A stretch of DNA of 64,000 nt from Sphingomonas pituitosa NBRC 102491 (GTDB lineage: Bacteria; Pseudomonadota; Alphaproteobacteria; Sphingomonadales; Sphingomonadaceae): assembly GCF_001598435.1 (NCBI RefSeq), contig NZ_BCYY01000004.1, positions 1-64,000 on the forward strand. Direction: 5' to 3'. The notes under the pieces were generated by a model. The model had not been told where the DNA came from and did no database searches. It was given only the letters and a program-made list of their open reading frames with translations. Made by a program: the position numbers and the translations under genes. Of the stretch, positions 48,627 through 57,168 are shown piece by piece. Numbering within the stretch: the stretch's first letter is position 1; every line of letters begins with the position of its first letter.

Positions 48627-49697
48627 ATGCCCGTTCATACCTTTGGCGCTATCGACTTTAATCAGCCGAACACCGGCTCGCCCTTTCCCACCTTGAACGG
48701 TGACCTCACCGTTCTGGCAAGAACAGCTGCTGCCTTTGCGCCGCACGAAACGGCGCCGCCGTCGATGGCGGTGGCCGTGGATGCCGGTGCGCTGTTCGCA
48801 TCCGGCACGCTGACCGAAATCGCCGCGCAGGCAACGCCAGCCATCACCCCGCCCGCCGCCAGCCGACGAATCGACCGGATCACGCTCAACCGTATTACCG
48901 GTGCGATTTCCGTCGTGACGGGCACCGAAGCGGCCAACCCCGTGCCGCCGGCGATTCCGGCCGGACAGTCGCCGCTGGCGCAGGTGCGACTGGAACCGGG
49001 CATCGGAGCCATCAGCAATGCCGTGATAAAGGATGAGCGCGTATCGGTTGCCGGTGCGGGGGGCGGGTTGATCGGGGTGCAGCGGTTTGCCACGAGCGGA
49101 ACATATACACCGACCCTTGGAACCCGCACCGTGCTGGTCGAAGTACAAGGCGGCGGTGGAAGCGGCGGAGCATGTCCCGCCACCGGGAGCGGTCAGGCGA
49201 CCGCGTCTGCGGGCGGCGCTGCCGGGGCCTATGGACGCTCGATCTACACTGTCGACTTTGCCAGTATCGCGATCACGGTTGGCGTAGGCGGCGCGCAGCC
49301 GGCCGCAGGATCAAACAATGGGATCAGTGGGGCTTCATCCAGCTTCGGGGACAAGTTGATTTGTCCCGGCGGCGCTGGTGGCCTCGCGGGCATATTGCAA
49401 GTTCCTTGCGTAATCGGCGGCGCGTCGACCGCCCAAGCCCCGACCGGAGCGAATATCGTCGGGTGCCCTGGCTCGCAGGGGGGGCATAGCTTTGTGATGT
49501 CTGCGTCTTCCGTATGCGGTGGTACCGGAGGTGCTTCTTTCTTCGGCGGTGGAGGATCTGCTGGCGCCTACAATAACGGCGGTGATTCGCCGTCTCCGGG
49601 CGCTGGCGGCGGCGGCGCTAGCAAGAACGCAAACCAGGCTGCCTCGATAGGGGGGAAAGGTGGAGATGGCATCGTACTCGTCTATGAATATGCCTGA
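48627..49697 (+). CDS. Phage-tail-like glycine-rich domain protein (orphan)
   Basis: A 356-residue protein without a signal peptide. The first 150 residues follow the upstream domain of phage receptor-binding proteins (RRIDRITLNRITGAISVVTG ... PAIPAGQSPLAQVRLEPG). The C-terminal part carries a glycine-rich domain that starts with FATSGTYTPTLGTRTVLVEV and continues with GGGG stretches. No other phage gene is nearby, so it is either a remnant or a gene recruited for another purpose. It has a lower GC and more mixed codon use than its neighbours by eye. Confidence 0.75.
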   Translation: MPVHTFGAIDFNQPNTGSPFPTLNGDLTVLARTAAAFAPHETAPPSMAVAVDAGALFASGTLTEIAAQATPAITPPAASRRIDRITLNRITGAISVVTGTEAANPVPPAIPAGQSPLAQVRLEPGIGAISNAVIKDERVSVAGAGGGLIGVQRFATSGTYTPTLGTRTVLVEVQGGGGSGGACPATGSGQATASAGGAAGAYGRSIYTVDFASIAITVGVGGAQPAAGSNNGISGASSSFGDKLICPGGAGGLAGILQVPCVIGGASTAQAPTGANIVGCPGSQGGHSFVMSASSVCGGTGGASFFGGGGSAGAYNNGGDSPSPGAGGGGASKNANQAASIGGKGGDGIVLVYEYA

Positions 49698-49763
49698 CGA
49701 ATCCGGGTAATCATCCGCGGCGCCCCCCCGCGCCCGCGCTGAGGCGGAGCGGCCGGAACGCGC

Positions 49764-49803
49764 ACTGGCGCGGCAGTTCCCGACTGCCGCGCCAGTTTCG
49801 TTT
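49764..49803. terminator. Strong bidirectional terminator between the tail-like and radical SAM genes
   Basis: A perfect 14-bp stem (ACTGGCGCGGCAGT at 49764-49777 with its complement at 49783-49796), loop TCCCG, then TTCGTTT on the plus strand. It ends both convergent genes. Confidence 0.85.
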
Positions 49804-49817
49804 CTGCGCCTCCGGAC

Positions 49818-51506
49818 TTACGCCGCGGCGATAGCTTCGCCGCCGAGTGCCGTCGCCTCAGCCAGCCGGTACCCCGCCTGTTCCACAAAGCCCATTTCGC
49901 GCAGGCTTGCCGCCTCAACCTGCAGCAACTCGATGTCCACGGGGAAGCGGACGCGGCCGGCAGCACAGAGCGCGACGCGGCGGGCGGGATCTGCTCCCGC
50001 ATCGCGGATCGCCTCGCGCAGCGCCTCGCGGCTATAGTCCGCGCCCAGCGCGTCCGATGGCAGCATCGTTTCGAACGCGAGCGTCCGCAAGCTGGCGACA
50101 TCGTAGAGATGCGCGACCGGATCGCCGAGCACCGGATGGCGGAGCGTTTCGAGAAATGCAGTGTACAAGGGATGCGCAGGGTCACCGACGTTCTTGCGGG
50201 TAAAAGTCGGCGCCAAATGCCCACCGGTATTCTGCATCATGTACATCCGCATCGTATCCGCCTGCAGTCGCTTGGCTAAGGCAATCAGCGCCGGCATCTC
50301 ATGGTAATTGTCGAGCTGGACGGTCGCGTTCAGGTGGAACTCGCAAAATTCGCCCACTGCCCGCTTCGCCGCGATGAATTCCAGGTTCGGGAGCAACTTG
50401 TCCCATTTGCCCGGACGACGAACGACATCATAGACCCAGGGTGTGCAGGCATCGATCGAGACGTCGACCAGCGGCCGATAGTGATCGAGCCCCTGATACT
50501 GCTCCCAACGCTTCTCGCCCATCAGCAGCGCATTGGAATGGATATGCAGTTCCACGTCCAACGCATTGTCCGCGAGGTATCGCAGGATCGAGCGGTAGTG
50601 AGGGCTCGACCAAGGATCGCCCTGGCCGGAGATCGAGATGCGGGTACGGCCCTCGGCGTTCAGCATCGGCTGGAACACCTTCTGCTCGATGATTTCGAAG
50701 CGTCGTTCCTGTGCTTCGTCGGCCACCTCAATTCCGCCGCGGCAGGAGGGGCAGGCCAAATTGCAGGTCACGTCGTGCGCGAGGAACAGCCAACGCGGCG
50801 CTTCAGCCACATGCGTGCGGTTCTCGTCAATTGCAGCGCGAAGCATCGGGTCGGTGACGTCCGCTTTCAAAGGCAGCGCGTCTTCGTTGATGAAGGTGCA
50901 GCGCTGCTTGTTGCAGTAGCGATAGGAGCCGTCGAGGATGCTCTCGCGCATCGCCTGCGCGCTCGGGCTGTTCCAGATCTGCTCGAAGGCCTGGCCTTCC
51001 AGATGGCCGAGCCGCTGCTGCGTCCAGATCGAGCAGCACGGCGCGACGGTGCCGTCCATCAGCGTCTCGAACTTGATGAACGGGAATTCGCAGAAGCGGG
51101 TCGAAAGGTCGGCGGATTTGTCGGTCCCGAAGCGCTCCACGAAGAAAATCGCGCCGGCGGTCAGCGCGCAGTGCGGCGACTGCGCCAGCAGTTCGCGCAG
51201 GAAGGTCAACCCGCGATTGCGGTCGACCGACAGAGCGTGCAGCACGCCACCAACAACGTTCAGAACCTTGCGAACCACGCGATTCTGCTCGGGTTCGAGC
51301 ACCTCGACCAGGTCACGTAGCTCAACGATATCGTCATGCTGGCAGGCGTCTGCCAGCAGCGGCCAGACCTCGGGATGATCGAGTTCGTCGCGGAGCCGAT
51401 CAACCAAGTTGCTGAGAATCGGGTAAAAGCGGCTCTCGCCTGGTTCGATGGCTGTAGCGGCAGCTTGCTCTTGCTGCTGTTCCGCGCCGCCGGGCAAATA
51501 CGACAT
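49818..51506 (-). CDS. Radical SAM protein with an N-terminal SPASM-like cluster domain
   Basis: A 562-residue protein. The radical SAM cluster is C248-x3-C252-x2-C255 in TCNLACPSCRGG, followed by SISGQGDPWSSPHY. In front of it, residues 139-203 carry five Cys in the SPASM arrangement (CEFPFIKFETLMDGTVAPCC, then YRYCNKQRC), that is, ahead of the radical SAM domain instead of behind it. The N-terminal 130 residues are helical. The C-terminus lacks a classic SPASM. Such proteins modify peptides or proteins with a second Fe-S cluster, but the substrate is not known. The adjacent convergent gene encodes a Gly-rich tail-like protein. Confidence 0.85.
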   Translation of the reverse strand: MSYLPGGAEQQQEQAAATAIEPGESRFYPILSNLVDRLRDELDHPEVWPLLADACQHDDIVELRDLVEVLEPEQNRVVRKVLNVVGGVLHALSVDRNRGLTFLRELLAQSPHCALTAGAIFFVERFGTDKSADLSTRFCEFPFIKFETLMDGTVAPCCSIWTQQRLGHLEGQAFEQIWNSPSAQAMRESILDGSYRYCNKQRCTFINEDALPLKADVTDPMLRAAIDENRTHVAEAPRWLFLAHDVTCNLACPSCRGGIEVADEAQERRFEIIEQKVFQPMLNAEGRTRISISGQGDPWSSPHYRSILRYLADNALDVELHIHSNALLMGEKRWEQYQGLDHYRPLVDVSIDACTPWVYDVVRRPGKWDKLLPNLEFIAAKRAVGEFCEFHLNATVQLDNYHEMPALIALAKRLQADTMRMYMMQNTGGHLAPTFTRKNVGDPAHPLYTAFLETLRHPVLGDPVAHLYDVASLRTLAFETMLPSDALGADYSREALREAIRDAGADPARRVALCAAGRVRFPVDIELLQVEAASLREMGFVEQAGYRLAEATALGGEAIAAA

Positions 51507-51696
51507 GAGTTTCTCCGCTGTACTTGCCTCATTTTAGGAGCAGCGACGAGCGAGCGTGAAAACATAGGCAATAATTTCCTAATACCGGCAATGCTTGCCG
51601 GGTGGGCAGCGGCGTCGGCGGAGCACCTGCTGCGTCACATTCCCACGCGAGTCCCCCGCCTTGCGCCCCGCCCCCCGCACCCCCTATACGTTCCGC

Positions 51697-53673
51697 ATGT
51701 CCGAAGACCTCTTCGCTGCGCCCTCCGTCCCCTCCGGCACCTATGACGCCTCGTCGATCGAGGTGCTCGAAGGGCTGGAGCCGGTCCGGCGCCGCCCCGG
51801 CATGTATATCGGCGGCACCGACGAGCGCGCGCTCCACCATCTCGCAGCCGAGGTGCTCGACAATGCGATGGACGAGGCCGTCGCCGGCCATGCCAACCGG
51901 ATCGAGGTGACGCTGTCGGCGCCCAACCGCATCACCATCGTCGACAATGGCCGCGGCATGCCGGTCGATCCGCATCCGCGCTTCCCGGACAAGTCGGCGC
52001 TCGAGGTGATTCTCTCGATGCTGCATTCGGGCGGCAAATTCTCGGGCAAGGCCTATGCCACCTCGGGCGGCCTGCACGGCGTCGGCATCTCGGTGGTCAA
52101 CGCGCTGTCGGTGGATACCGTGGTCGAAGTGGCGCGCGACAAGCAGCTCTTTCGCCAGCGCTTCAGCCAGGGCCAGACCCTGGGCCCGCTGGAGAAGCTC
52201 GGCGGCACGCCCAACCGGCGCGGCACCAGCGTTGCCTTCACCCCCGATACCGAGATTTTCGGGGAGATGCTGTTCAAGCCGGCGCGGCTGTACAAGCTCG
52301 CCCGCTCCAAGGCCTATCTGTTCGCCGGGGTCGAGATCCGCTGGAAGTGCGATCCGTCGCTGATCACCGACGATACGCCCGCCGAAGCCGTGTTCCAGTT
52401 CCCCGGCGGCCTCGCCGATCACCTGAAGGAGCAGGTCGGCACGCGCGAATGCGCCACCGCCGATTTCTTCGCGGGCACCCAGGAATTCCCGGACTCGCAG
52501 GGCCGCGTCGAATGGGCGGTCGCCTGGCCGCTGTGGAGCGACGGCAGCTTCAGCTGGTATTGCAACACCATCCCCACGCCCGATGGCGGCACCCACGAAC
52601 AGGGCCTGCGCCAGGCCTTGGTGCGCAGTCTGCGCAGCTTCGCCGACCTCGTCGGCAACAAGAAGGCCAAGGAGCTGAGCCCCGACGACGTGGTGACGGG
52701 CTCCGAGGTGATGCTCTCGGTGTTCATCCGCGAGCCGCAGTTCCAGAGCCAGACCAAGGACCGCCTCACCAGCCCGGAGGCGACCGCGCTCGTCGAAAAG
52801 GCGGTGCGCGACCATTTCGACCATTATCTCACCGACAATATGGAGCGCGGCAAGGCGCTGCTCGGCTATGTGCTGGAGCGGATGGACGATCGCCTGCGCC
52901 GCAAGCAGGAGCGCGAGGTCAAGCGCAAGTCGGCGACCACCGGCCGCAAGCTGCGCCTGCCGGGCAAGCTGACCGACTGTTCGGCCGACAGCCCCGAGGG
53001 CACCGAGCTGTTCATCGTCGAAGGCGATTCGGCCGGCGGCTCGGCCAAGCAGGCGCGCGACCGCAAGACCCAGGCGATCCTGCCGATCCGCGGCAAGATC
53101 CTCAACGTCGCCAGCGCGACCTCGGCCAAGATCCTGGCGAACCAGGAAATCGCCGACCTGATCCAGGCGCTCGGCTGCGGCACCCGCAAGGATTGCGACG
53201 CCGCCCAGCTGCGCTACGAACGCATCATCATCATGACCGACGCCGATGTCGACGGCGCGCATATCGCGACGCTACTGATGACCTTCTTCTTCCAGGAAAT
53301 GCCGGACCTAGTGCGCAAGGGGCATCTCTACCTCGCCCAGCCGCCGCTCTACCGGCTGACGGTGGGCTCCAAGAGCCTCTACGCTCGCGACGATGCGCAC
53401 CGTATCCAGATCGAGGCGAAGGAGTTCAAGGGCAAGAAGGTCGAGGTCAGCCGGTTCAAGGGGCTCGGCGAGATGAACCCGAACCAGCTCAAGGAAACCA
53501 CCATGGACCCCAGGACGCGCGGCATGCTGCGCGTCACGCTGCCGCAGGAATATGAGGAGCGTGCCGGCGTGAAGGATCTGGTGGACCGGCTGATGGGCAA
53601 CAACCCCGCCCACCGCTTCGCCTTCATCCAGGAAAATGCGGCGCGACTCGACGAGGAAGTGATCGACGCCTGA
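51697..53673 (+). CDS. parE: DNA topoisomerase IV subunit B
   Basis: A 658-residue GHKL ATPase/TOPRIM subunit that unlinks daughter chromosomes with ParC. EVLEGLEPVRRRPGMYIGG and VLDNAMDEAVAGHA form the ATP site, with GGLHGVGISVVNALS the lid. TOPRIM is seen as VEGDSAGGSAKQARDR and IIIMTDADVDGAHI. The C-terminus reads FKGLGEMNPNQLKETTMDP. ParE is favoured over GyrB by length (GyrB is about 800 with an insert) and by the lack of that insert. Confidence 0.93.
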   Translation: MSEDLFAAPSVPSGTYDASSIEVLEGLEPVRRRPGMYIGGTDERALHHLAAEVLDNAMDEAVAGHANRIEVTLSAPNRITIVDNGRGMPVDPHPRFPDKSALEVILSMLHSGGKFSGKAYATSGGLHGVGISVVNALSVDTVVEVARDKQLFRQRFSQGQTLGPLEKLGGTPNRRGTSVAFTPDTEIFGEMLFKPARLYKLARSKAYLFAGVEIRWKCDPSLITDDTPAEAVFQFPGGLADHLKEQVGTRECATADFFAGTQEFPDSQGRVEWAVAWPLWSDGSFSWYCNTIPTPDGGTHEQGLRQALVRSLRSFADLVGNKKAKELSPDDVVTGSEVMLSVFIREPQFQSQTKDRLTSPEATALVEKAVRDHFDHYLTDNMERGKALLGYVLERMDDRLRRKQEREVKRKSATTGRKLRLPGKLTDCSADSPEGTELFIVEGDSAGGSAKQARDRKTQAILPIRGKILNVASATSAKILANQEIADLIQALGCGTRKDCDAAQLRYERIIIMTDADVDGAHIATLLMTFFFQEMPDLVRKGHLYLAQPPLYRLTVGSKSLYARDDAHRIQIEAKEFKGKKVEVSRFKGLGEMNPNQLKETTMDPRTRGMLRVTLPQEYEERAGVKDLVDRLMGNNPAHRFAFIQENAARLDEEVIDA

Positions 53674-53733
53674 GGGATTGCGCGCGGCCGGCTGACCTGT
53701 ACCGTTCCCCTAATACAGGGGGAGACGCCTTCG

Positions 53734-55059
53734 ATGCGTGCCATTGCCATTCTCGCACAGCTGCTGGTCTGCGCGACGCCGTGCCTGGCGCAGACCGCGC
53801 CGCAGGCGCCCGCCGCCGCGCCGGTGCAGCCTGCGACGGAATTTCGCGACCGCGTGAACCAGCTGCCCGACCTGCTCGCCGGCAAGGGCGACTATGACGC
53901 GGCGTTCGCCGATGCCTTCCGCGCGCAGGTGCCCAAGGCAAGGTTCGACGCGATCCGCAAGCAGATCGAACAGGCGGCCGGCCCCTATTCCGACCTGCAG
54001 CATCTGGAGGCCAGGACGCCCTGGTCCGGCACGCTGACCGTCGAATATCGCGACGCCATCGTCACCATGGCGGTTACCGTCGATCCTGCGGGCGACCACC
54101 GCATCACCGCGCTGCTGATGCAGGGCCTCACCGCCCGCGAGACGACGCTCGATGCGGTCGAGGCGGCGCTCAAGGGATTGAAGGGCCGCACCGGCTATGT
54201 GCTGGCGAGGCTGGGCGATGGCAAGCCGCAGCTGCTCCGCCAGCACAATGCCGATCAGGCGTTCGCCATCGGCTCGGAATTCAAGCTGGTGATCCTCGCC
54301 GAACTGATCCGCGCGACCAATGCCGGCGAACGCAACTGGGACGACATGGTCACGCTCGACGGCAAGGAACTGCCGGGCGGCGGCTACACCGCCAAGCCGG
54401 CCGGCACCAAGGTGTCGCTGCGCGAACTCGCCACCCAGATGATCGCGATCAGCGACAACAGCGCCACCGACATCCTGCTCGGCACGCTGGGCCGGGAAAA
54501 GGTGGAGGCGATGCTGCCGGTGGTCGGCATTGCCGATCCGGCGCGCAACCGGCCGTTCCTCGGGACGGGCGAGGCGTTCAAGCTGAAGACCATCCCGGCG
54601 CTGCGCGACCGCTACCTCGCCGCCAACGAGGCCGGTCGCCGCGCGCTGCTGGCGGGCGCGGTTGCGACGACGCCGATTACACAGGTGGACGGCGCGTTGT
54701 TCGCCGCCGGCAAGCCGCTGTCGATCGAGACGCTCGAATGGTTCGAGACGCCGAGCGACCTCGTCCGGGTAATGGACTGGATCCGCCGCAACACTGAAGG
54801 TCCCAAGGGCGTGGATGCCCGCGCCGTCCTGTCGAAGAACCCCGGCATTCCGCCGCTGTCCGCCGCGAAGTGGCAATATGTCGGCTACAAGGGCGGATCC
54901 GAGCCCGGCGTGATCGCGATGACGCTGCTGCTGCAGGGCAAGGACGGCAGCTGGCAGGTGCTCTCCGCCAGCTGGAACGACACCGCGCAGGACATTGCGC
55001 AGGGCCGCTTCGCCGGGCTGGTCGGCAAGGCGGCCGAGCTGGCCGCCCCGCCTCAGTAA
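53734..55059 (+). CDS. Secreted serine hydrolase of the class A beta-lactamase fold
   Basis: A 441-residue protein with a signal peptide (1-19). After an N-terminal helical/strand domain (about 35-140) that resembles the DUF3887-type domain, the beta-lactamase fold begins. S181-x2-K184 (SEFK) is the nucleophile motif, S240-D-N242 the second, and YKGGSEPG the KTG-like third motif. The order and spacing are those of serine beta-lactamases and related esterases. Real beta-lactam hydrolysis is not shown by sequence, and the KGG form is seen in many non-lactamase relatives. Its stop overlaps that of the convergent receptor gene by 7 bases. Confidence 0.85.
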   Translation: MRAIAILAQLLVCATPCLAQTAPQAPAAAPVQPATEFRDRVNQLPDLLAGKGDYDAAFADAFRAQVPKARFDAIRKQIEQAAGPYSDLQHLEARTPWSGTLTVEYRDAIVTMAVTVDPAGDHRITALLMQGLTARETTLDAVEAALKGLKGRTGYVLARLGDGKPQLLRQHNADQAFAIGSEFKLVILAELIRATNAGERNWDDMVTLDGKELPGGGYTAKPAGTKVSLRELATQMIAISDNSATDILLGTLGREKVEAMLPVVGIADPARNRPFLGTGEAFKLKTIPALRDRYLAANEAGRRALLAGAVATTPITQVDGALFAAGKPLSIETLEWFETPSDLVRVMDWIRRNTEGPKGVDARAVLSKNPGIPPLSAAKWQYVGYKGGSEPGVIAMTLLLQGKDGSWQVLSASWNDTAQDIAQGRFAGLVGKAAELAAPPQ

Positions 55060-57113
55060 GCGATCCGCACCGAGCCCCGCACCGTGCGCGGGGCGCCGGG
55101 ATAGACCCACAGGCTGCTGTACGAACTCATCGCATAGCGCGCGTCGAACAGGTTGTCGGCCTCCAGCCGCAGGGTCACGCGGCGGGAAAAGGCATATTCC
55201 GCCGCCGCCTTGGCCTTGACGTAGCTCGGCAGCACCAGCCCGCTGCCGTCGATTGCACCGGTGCGGTCGCCGACATAGGCGAGGCCGCCGCTCACCGAGG
55301 GCCCGCGCCCGTCGGCATCGAGGAAGCGGCCGAGCAGGAACACGGTTCCGGCATGCGTCGGCACGTCGAGCACGCGATCGGTCGCGAAACTGCGGTCGAG
55401 CGTGCGCGCGTGCGTCCAGGCATAGTTGGCGACGAGCTGCCAGTTGCGGCCCAGCCTGGCCGATCCGTCGAACTCGACGCCGTGGCTCCGCAGCCGGCCG
55501 ACCGGTGCGTTGAAATTGGGGTCGACGGGATCGTTGGTGAGGATGTTGCGCTTCTCGATGGCGAACCAGCTGACCGACAGGTCTACACCCGGCAGCCGCG
55601 CCGAGGCACCCAGCTCATACCCCTTGCCCGTTTCCGGTGCGAAGCCGCCGCCGTCGCGCCCCGTGCCCGAATTGAGCACGAAATTTTCGCCCCAATTGGC
55701 ATGCAGCGCGAAGCGCGGATCGAGGCGGTATTGCGCGCCCAGCCGGAAGTGCACCGGATCATCGACCGCGCGGCCCACCGCGCCGGTGCGATTGTTGGTG
55801 ATGCGCTGGCGATAGGGATCATAGCGGACGCCGCCGCTCAGGCTCAGCCGGTCGGTCACTTCCCATAGATCCTGCGCGTAGAACGTCGCCGCCCAGCGCT
55901 TCTCGCGATTGTCGGTGAAGGGCGCCAGCGGCAGTGCGGTGGCGCCATAGACGGGCGCGAACACGTCGATCGCATAGGGTGCCGCGGCGGTGGGATTCCG
56001 GCGCAGCAGCAGCTCGTGATAGTCGAGCACATAGGCCTTCGCGCCGAAGCTCAGCTGGTGGCGGGCCACCCGCCCGGTCAGCTCCATCCGCGCCGAGACG
56101 TCGTCCACGGTATAGCCGCGCTCGCGCCGCTGGCGCCACAGGCTGGTGCCGACCAGCCGCGACTGGTCGGCAGAGAAGCCGCGCAATGAACCCGTGCGCC
56201 ACGCCACCCCGCCGTTCAGCGCCCAGCCGCCGCCCAGCGCAACCTCGCCGGTCAGCTGGTGGCGCTCGTTGCGAAAGCGCGTGACGCCGTTGGCGGGCTC
56301 GCCGAAATAACGGTTGCGCGGCAGGGCGTTGGCATTGCCGGCGATGGCCGGGATGCCCCGATCGAACGGCGTGTCGAAGCGGGTGATCTCGCCCACATAG
56401 GTGATCTGCGCCGAATCGGACGGCCGCCAGGTGAGCGAAGGCGCGACCACCCGGCGCTTGAGCGTCACGAAATCGCGCCAGCCATCGCTGTCCTCGGCCG
56501 CTGCGACCAGTCGCGCCGCCAGCGTTCGGGTGATCGGCTGGGTAACGTCGATCTCCGCCCGCTTCGTGTCGAACGAGCCATAGGTCAGCGTCGCGCTGCC
56601 GGTGGCGGTGAAGCCGGGCGTCTTGCTGACCAGGTTCACGCGCCCGCCCGGATCGGCGTCGCCGAACAGCGCCCCCATCGGCCCCTTGAGCAGCTCGATC
56701 CGCTCGGTCGTCGCGGGGTCGCGCGGTGGCGCCATGCCGCGATTGGCGAGGAAGCCGTCGACATAATATTCGCCCCCGCCATCGGGGGTGCCGAGAAAGC
56801 CGCGGATCGCGAAATTGTCCATCACGCCGCCGCGATTGTTCTGGTTGCTGACGCCGCTGATCAGCTCCAGCGCGTCGGAAAGGCGATAGGCCCCCGCGGC
56901 GGTAAGCAGGTCCCGCTCCAGCACCCGGCTGGACTGCGACATGCGCTCGGTCGCCGGATCGGCTGAAAGCGTGCGATCCCGCTGCTGCTCGCGTGTGCCG
57001 AGCACGACGATTTCCTGTCCGGCAGTATCGGCTTCGGACTTCCGCTCATCTGCGGTGGCAGGGAAGATCGCACCCAGCGAAAGCAAGGCGGCCGTGGCGA
57101 TTGTCACGCGCAA
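55053..57113 (-). CDS. TonB-dependent siderophore-type receptor
   Basis: A 686-residue outer-membrane receptor. A signal peptide (RVTIATAALLSLGAIFPATA) is followed by the TonB-box-like QEIVVLGT and a plug with LSDALELISGVSNQNNRGGV and IELLKGPMGALFGDADPGGR, the FhuA/FpvA-type siderophore-receptor pattern. The barrel ends TVRGSVRIAY. I place the start at a TTG (57113) because AAAGGG lies 9 bases upstream and the signal peptide begins there; an ATG at 57158 would add 15 polar residues. The region upstream holds a long palindrome. No Fur box was recognised. Confidence 0.92.
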   Translation of the reverse strand: MRVTIATAALLSLGAIFPATADERKSEADTAGQEIVVLGTREQQRDRTLSADPATERMSQSSRVLERDLLTAAGAYRLSDALELISGVSNQNNRGGVMDNFAIRGFLGTPDGGGEYYVDGFLANRGMAPPRDPATTERIELLKGPMGALFGDADPGGRVNLVSKTPGFTATGSATLTYGSFDTKRAEIDVTQPITRTLAARLVAAAEDSDGWRDFVTLKRRVVAPSLTWRPSDSAQITYVGEITRFDTPFDRGIPAIAGNANALPRNRYFGEPANGVTRFRNERHQLTGEVALGGGWALNGGVAWRTGSLRGFSADQSRLVGTSLWRQRRERGYTVDDVSARMELTGRVARHQLSFGAKAYVLDYHELLLRRNPTAAAPYAIDVFAPVYGATALPLAPFTDNREKRWAATFYAQDLWEVTDRLSLSGGVRYDPYRQRITNNRTGAVGRAVDDPVHFRLGAQYRLDPRFALHANWGENFVLNSGTGRDGGGFAPETGKGYELGASARLPGVDLSVSWFAIEKRNILTNDPVDPNFNAPVGRLRSHGVEFDGSARLGRNWQLVANYAWTHARTLDRSFATDRVLDVPTHAGTVFLLGRFLDADGRGPSVSGGLAYVGDRTGAIDGSGLVLPSYVKAKAAAEYAFSRRVTLRLEADNLFDARYAMSSYSSLWVYPGAPRTVRGSVRIAY

Positions 57114-57146
57114 AATGGGTTGCCCTTTATGTAATGTTGTATCATT

Positions 57147-57168
57147 GCGCTGCAACATGTTGCAGCGC
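57147..57168. promoter_or_regulatory. 22-bp perfect palindrome between the receptor and DUF1624 genes
   Basis: The bases GCGCTGCAACA are followed by their exact complement (TGTTGCAGCGC), with no spacer. ATGTTG at 57134-57139 repeats the half-site nearby. A TTGACA (minus strand, 57170-57175) adjoins it. It is a strong candidate for an operator controlling both divergent genes. Confidence 0.6.

Noticed and set aside
48627..51506. A prophage or tailocin at the tail-like gene
   Set aside because: No capsid, tail-tube, baseplate, integrase, holin or lysis gene is present nearby, so only an orphan gene can be claimed.
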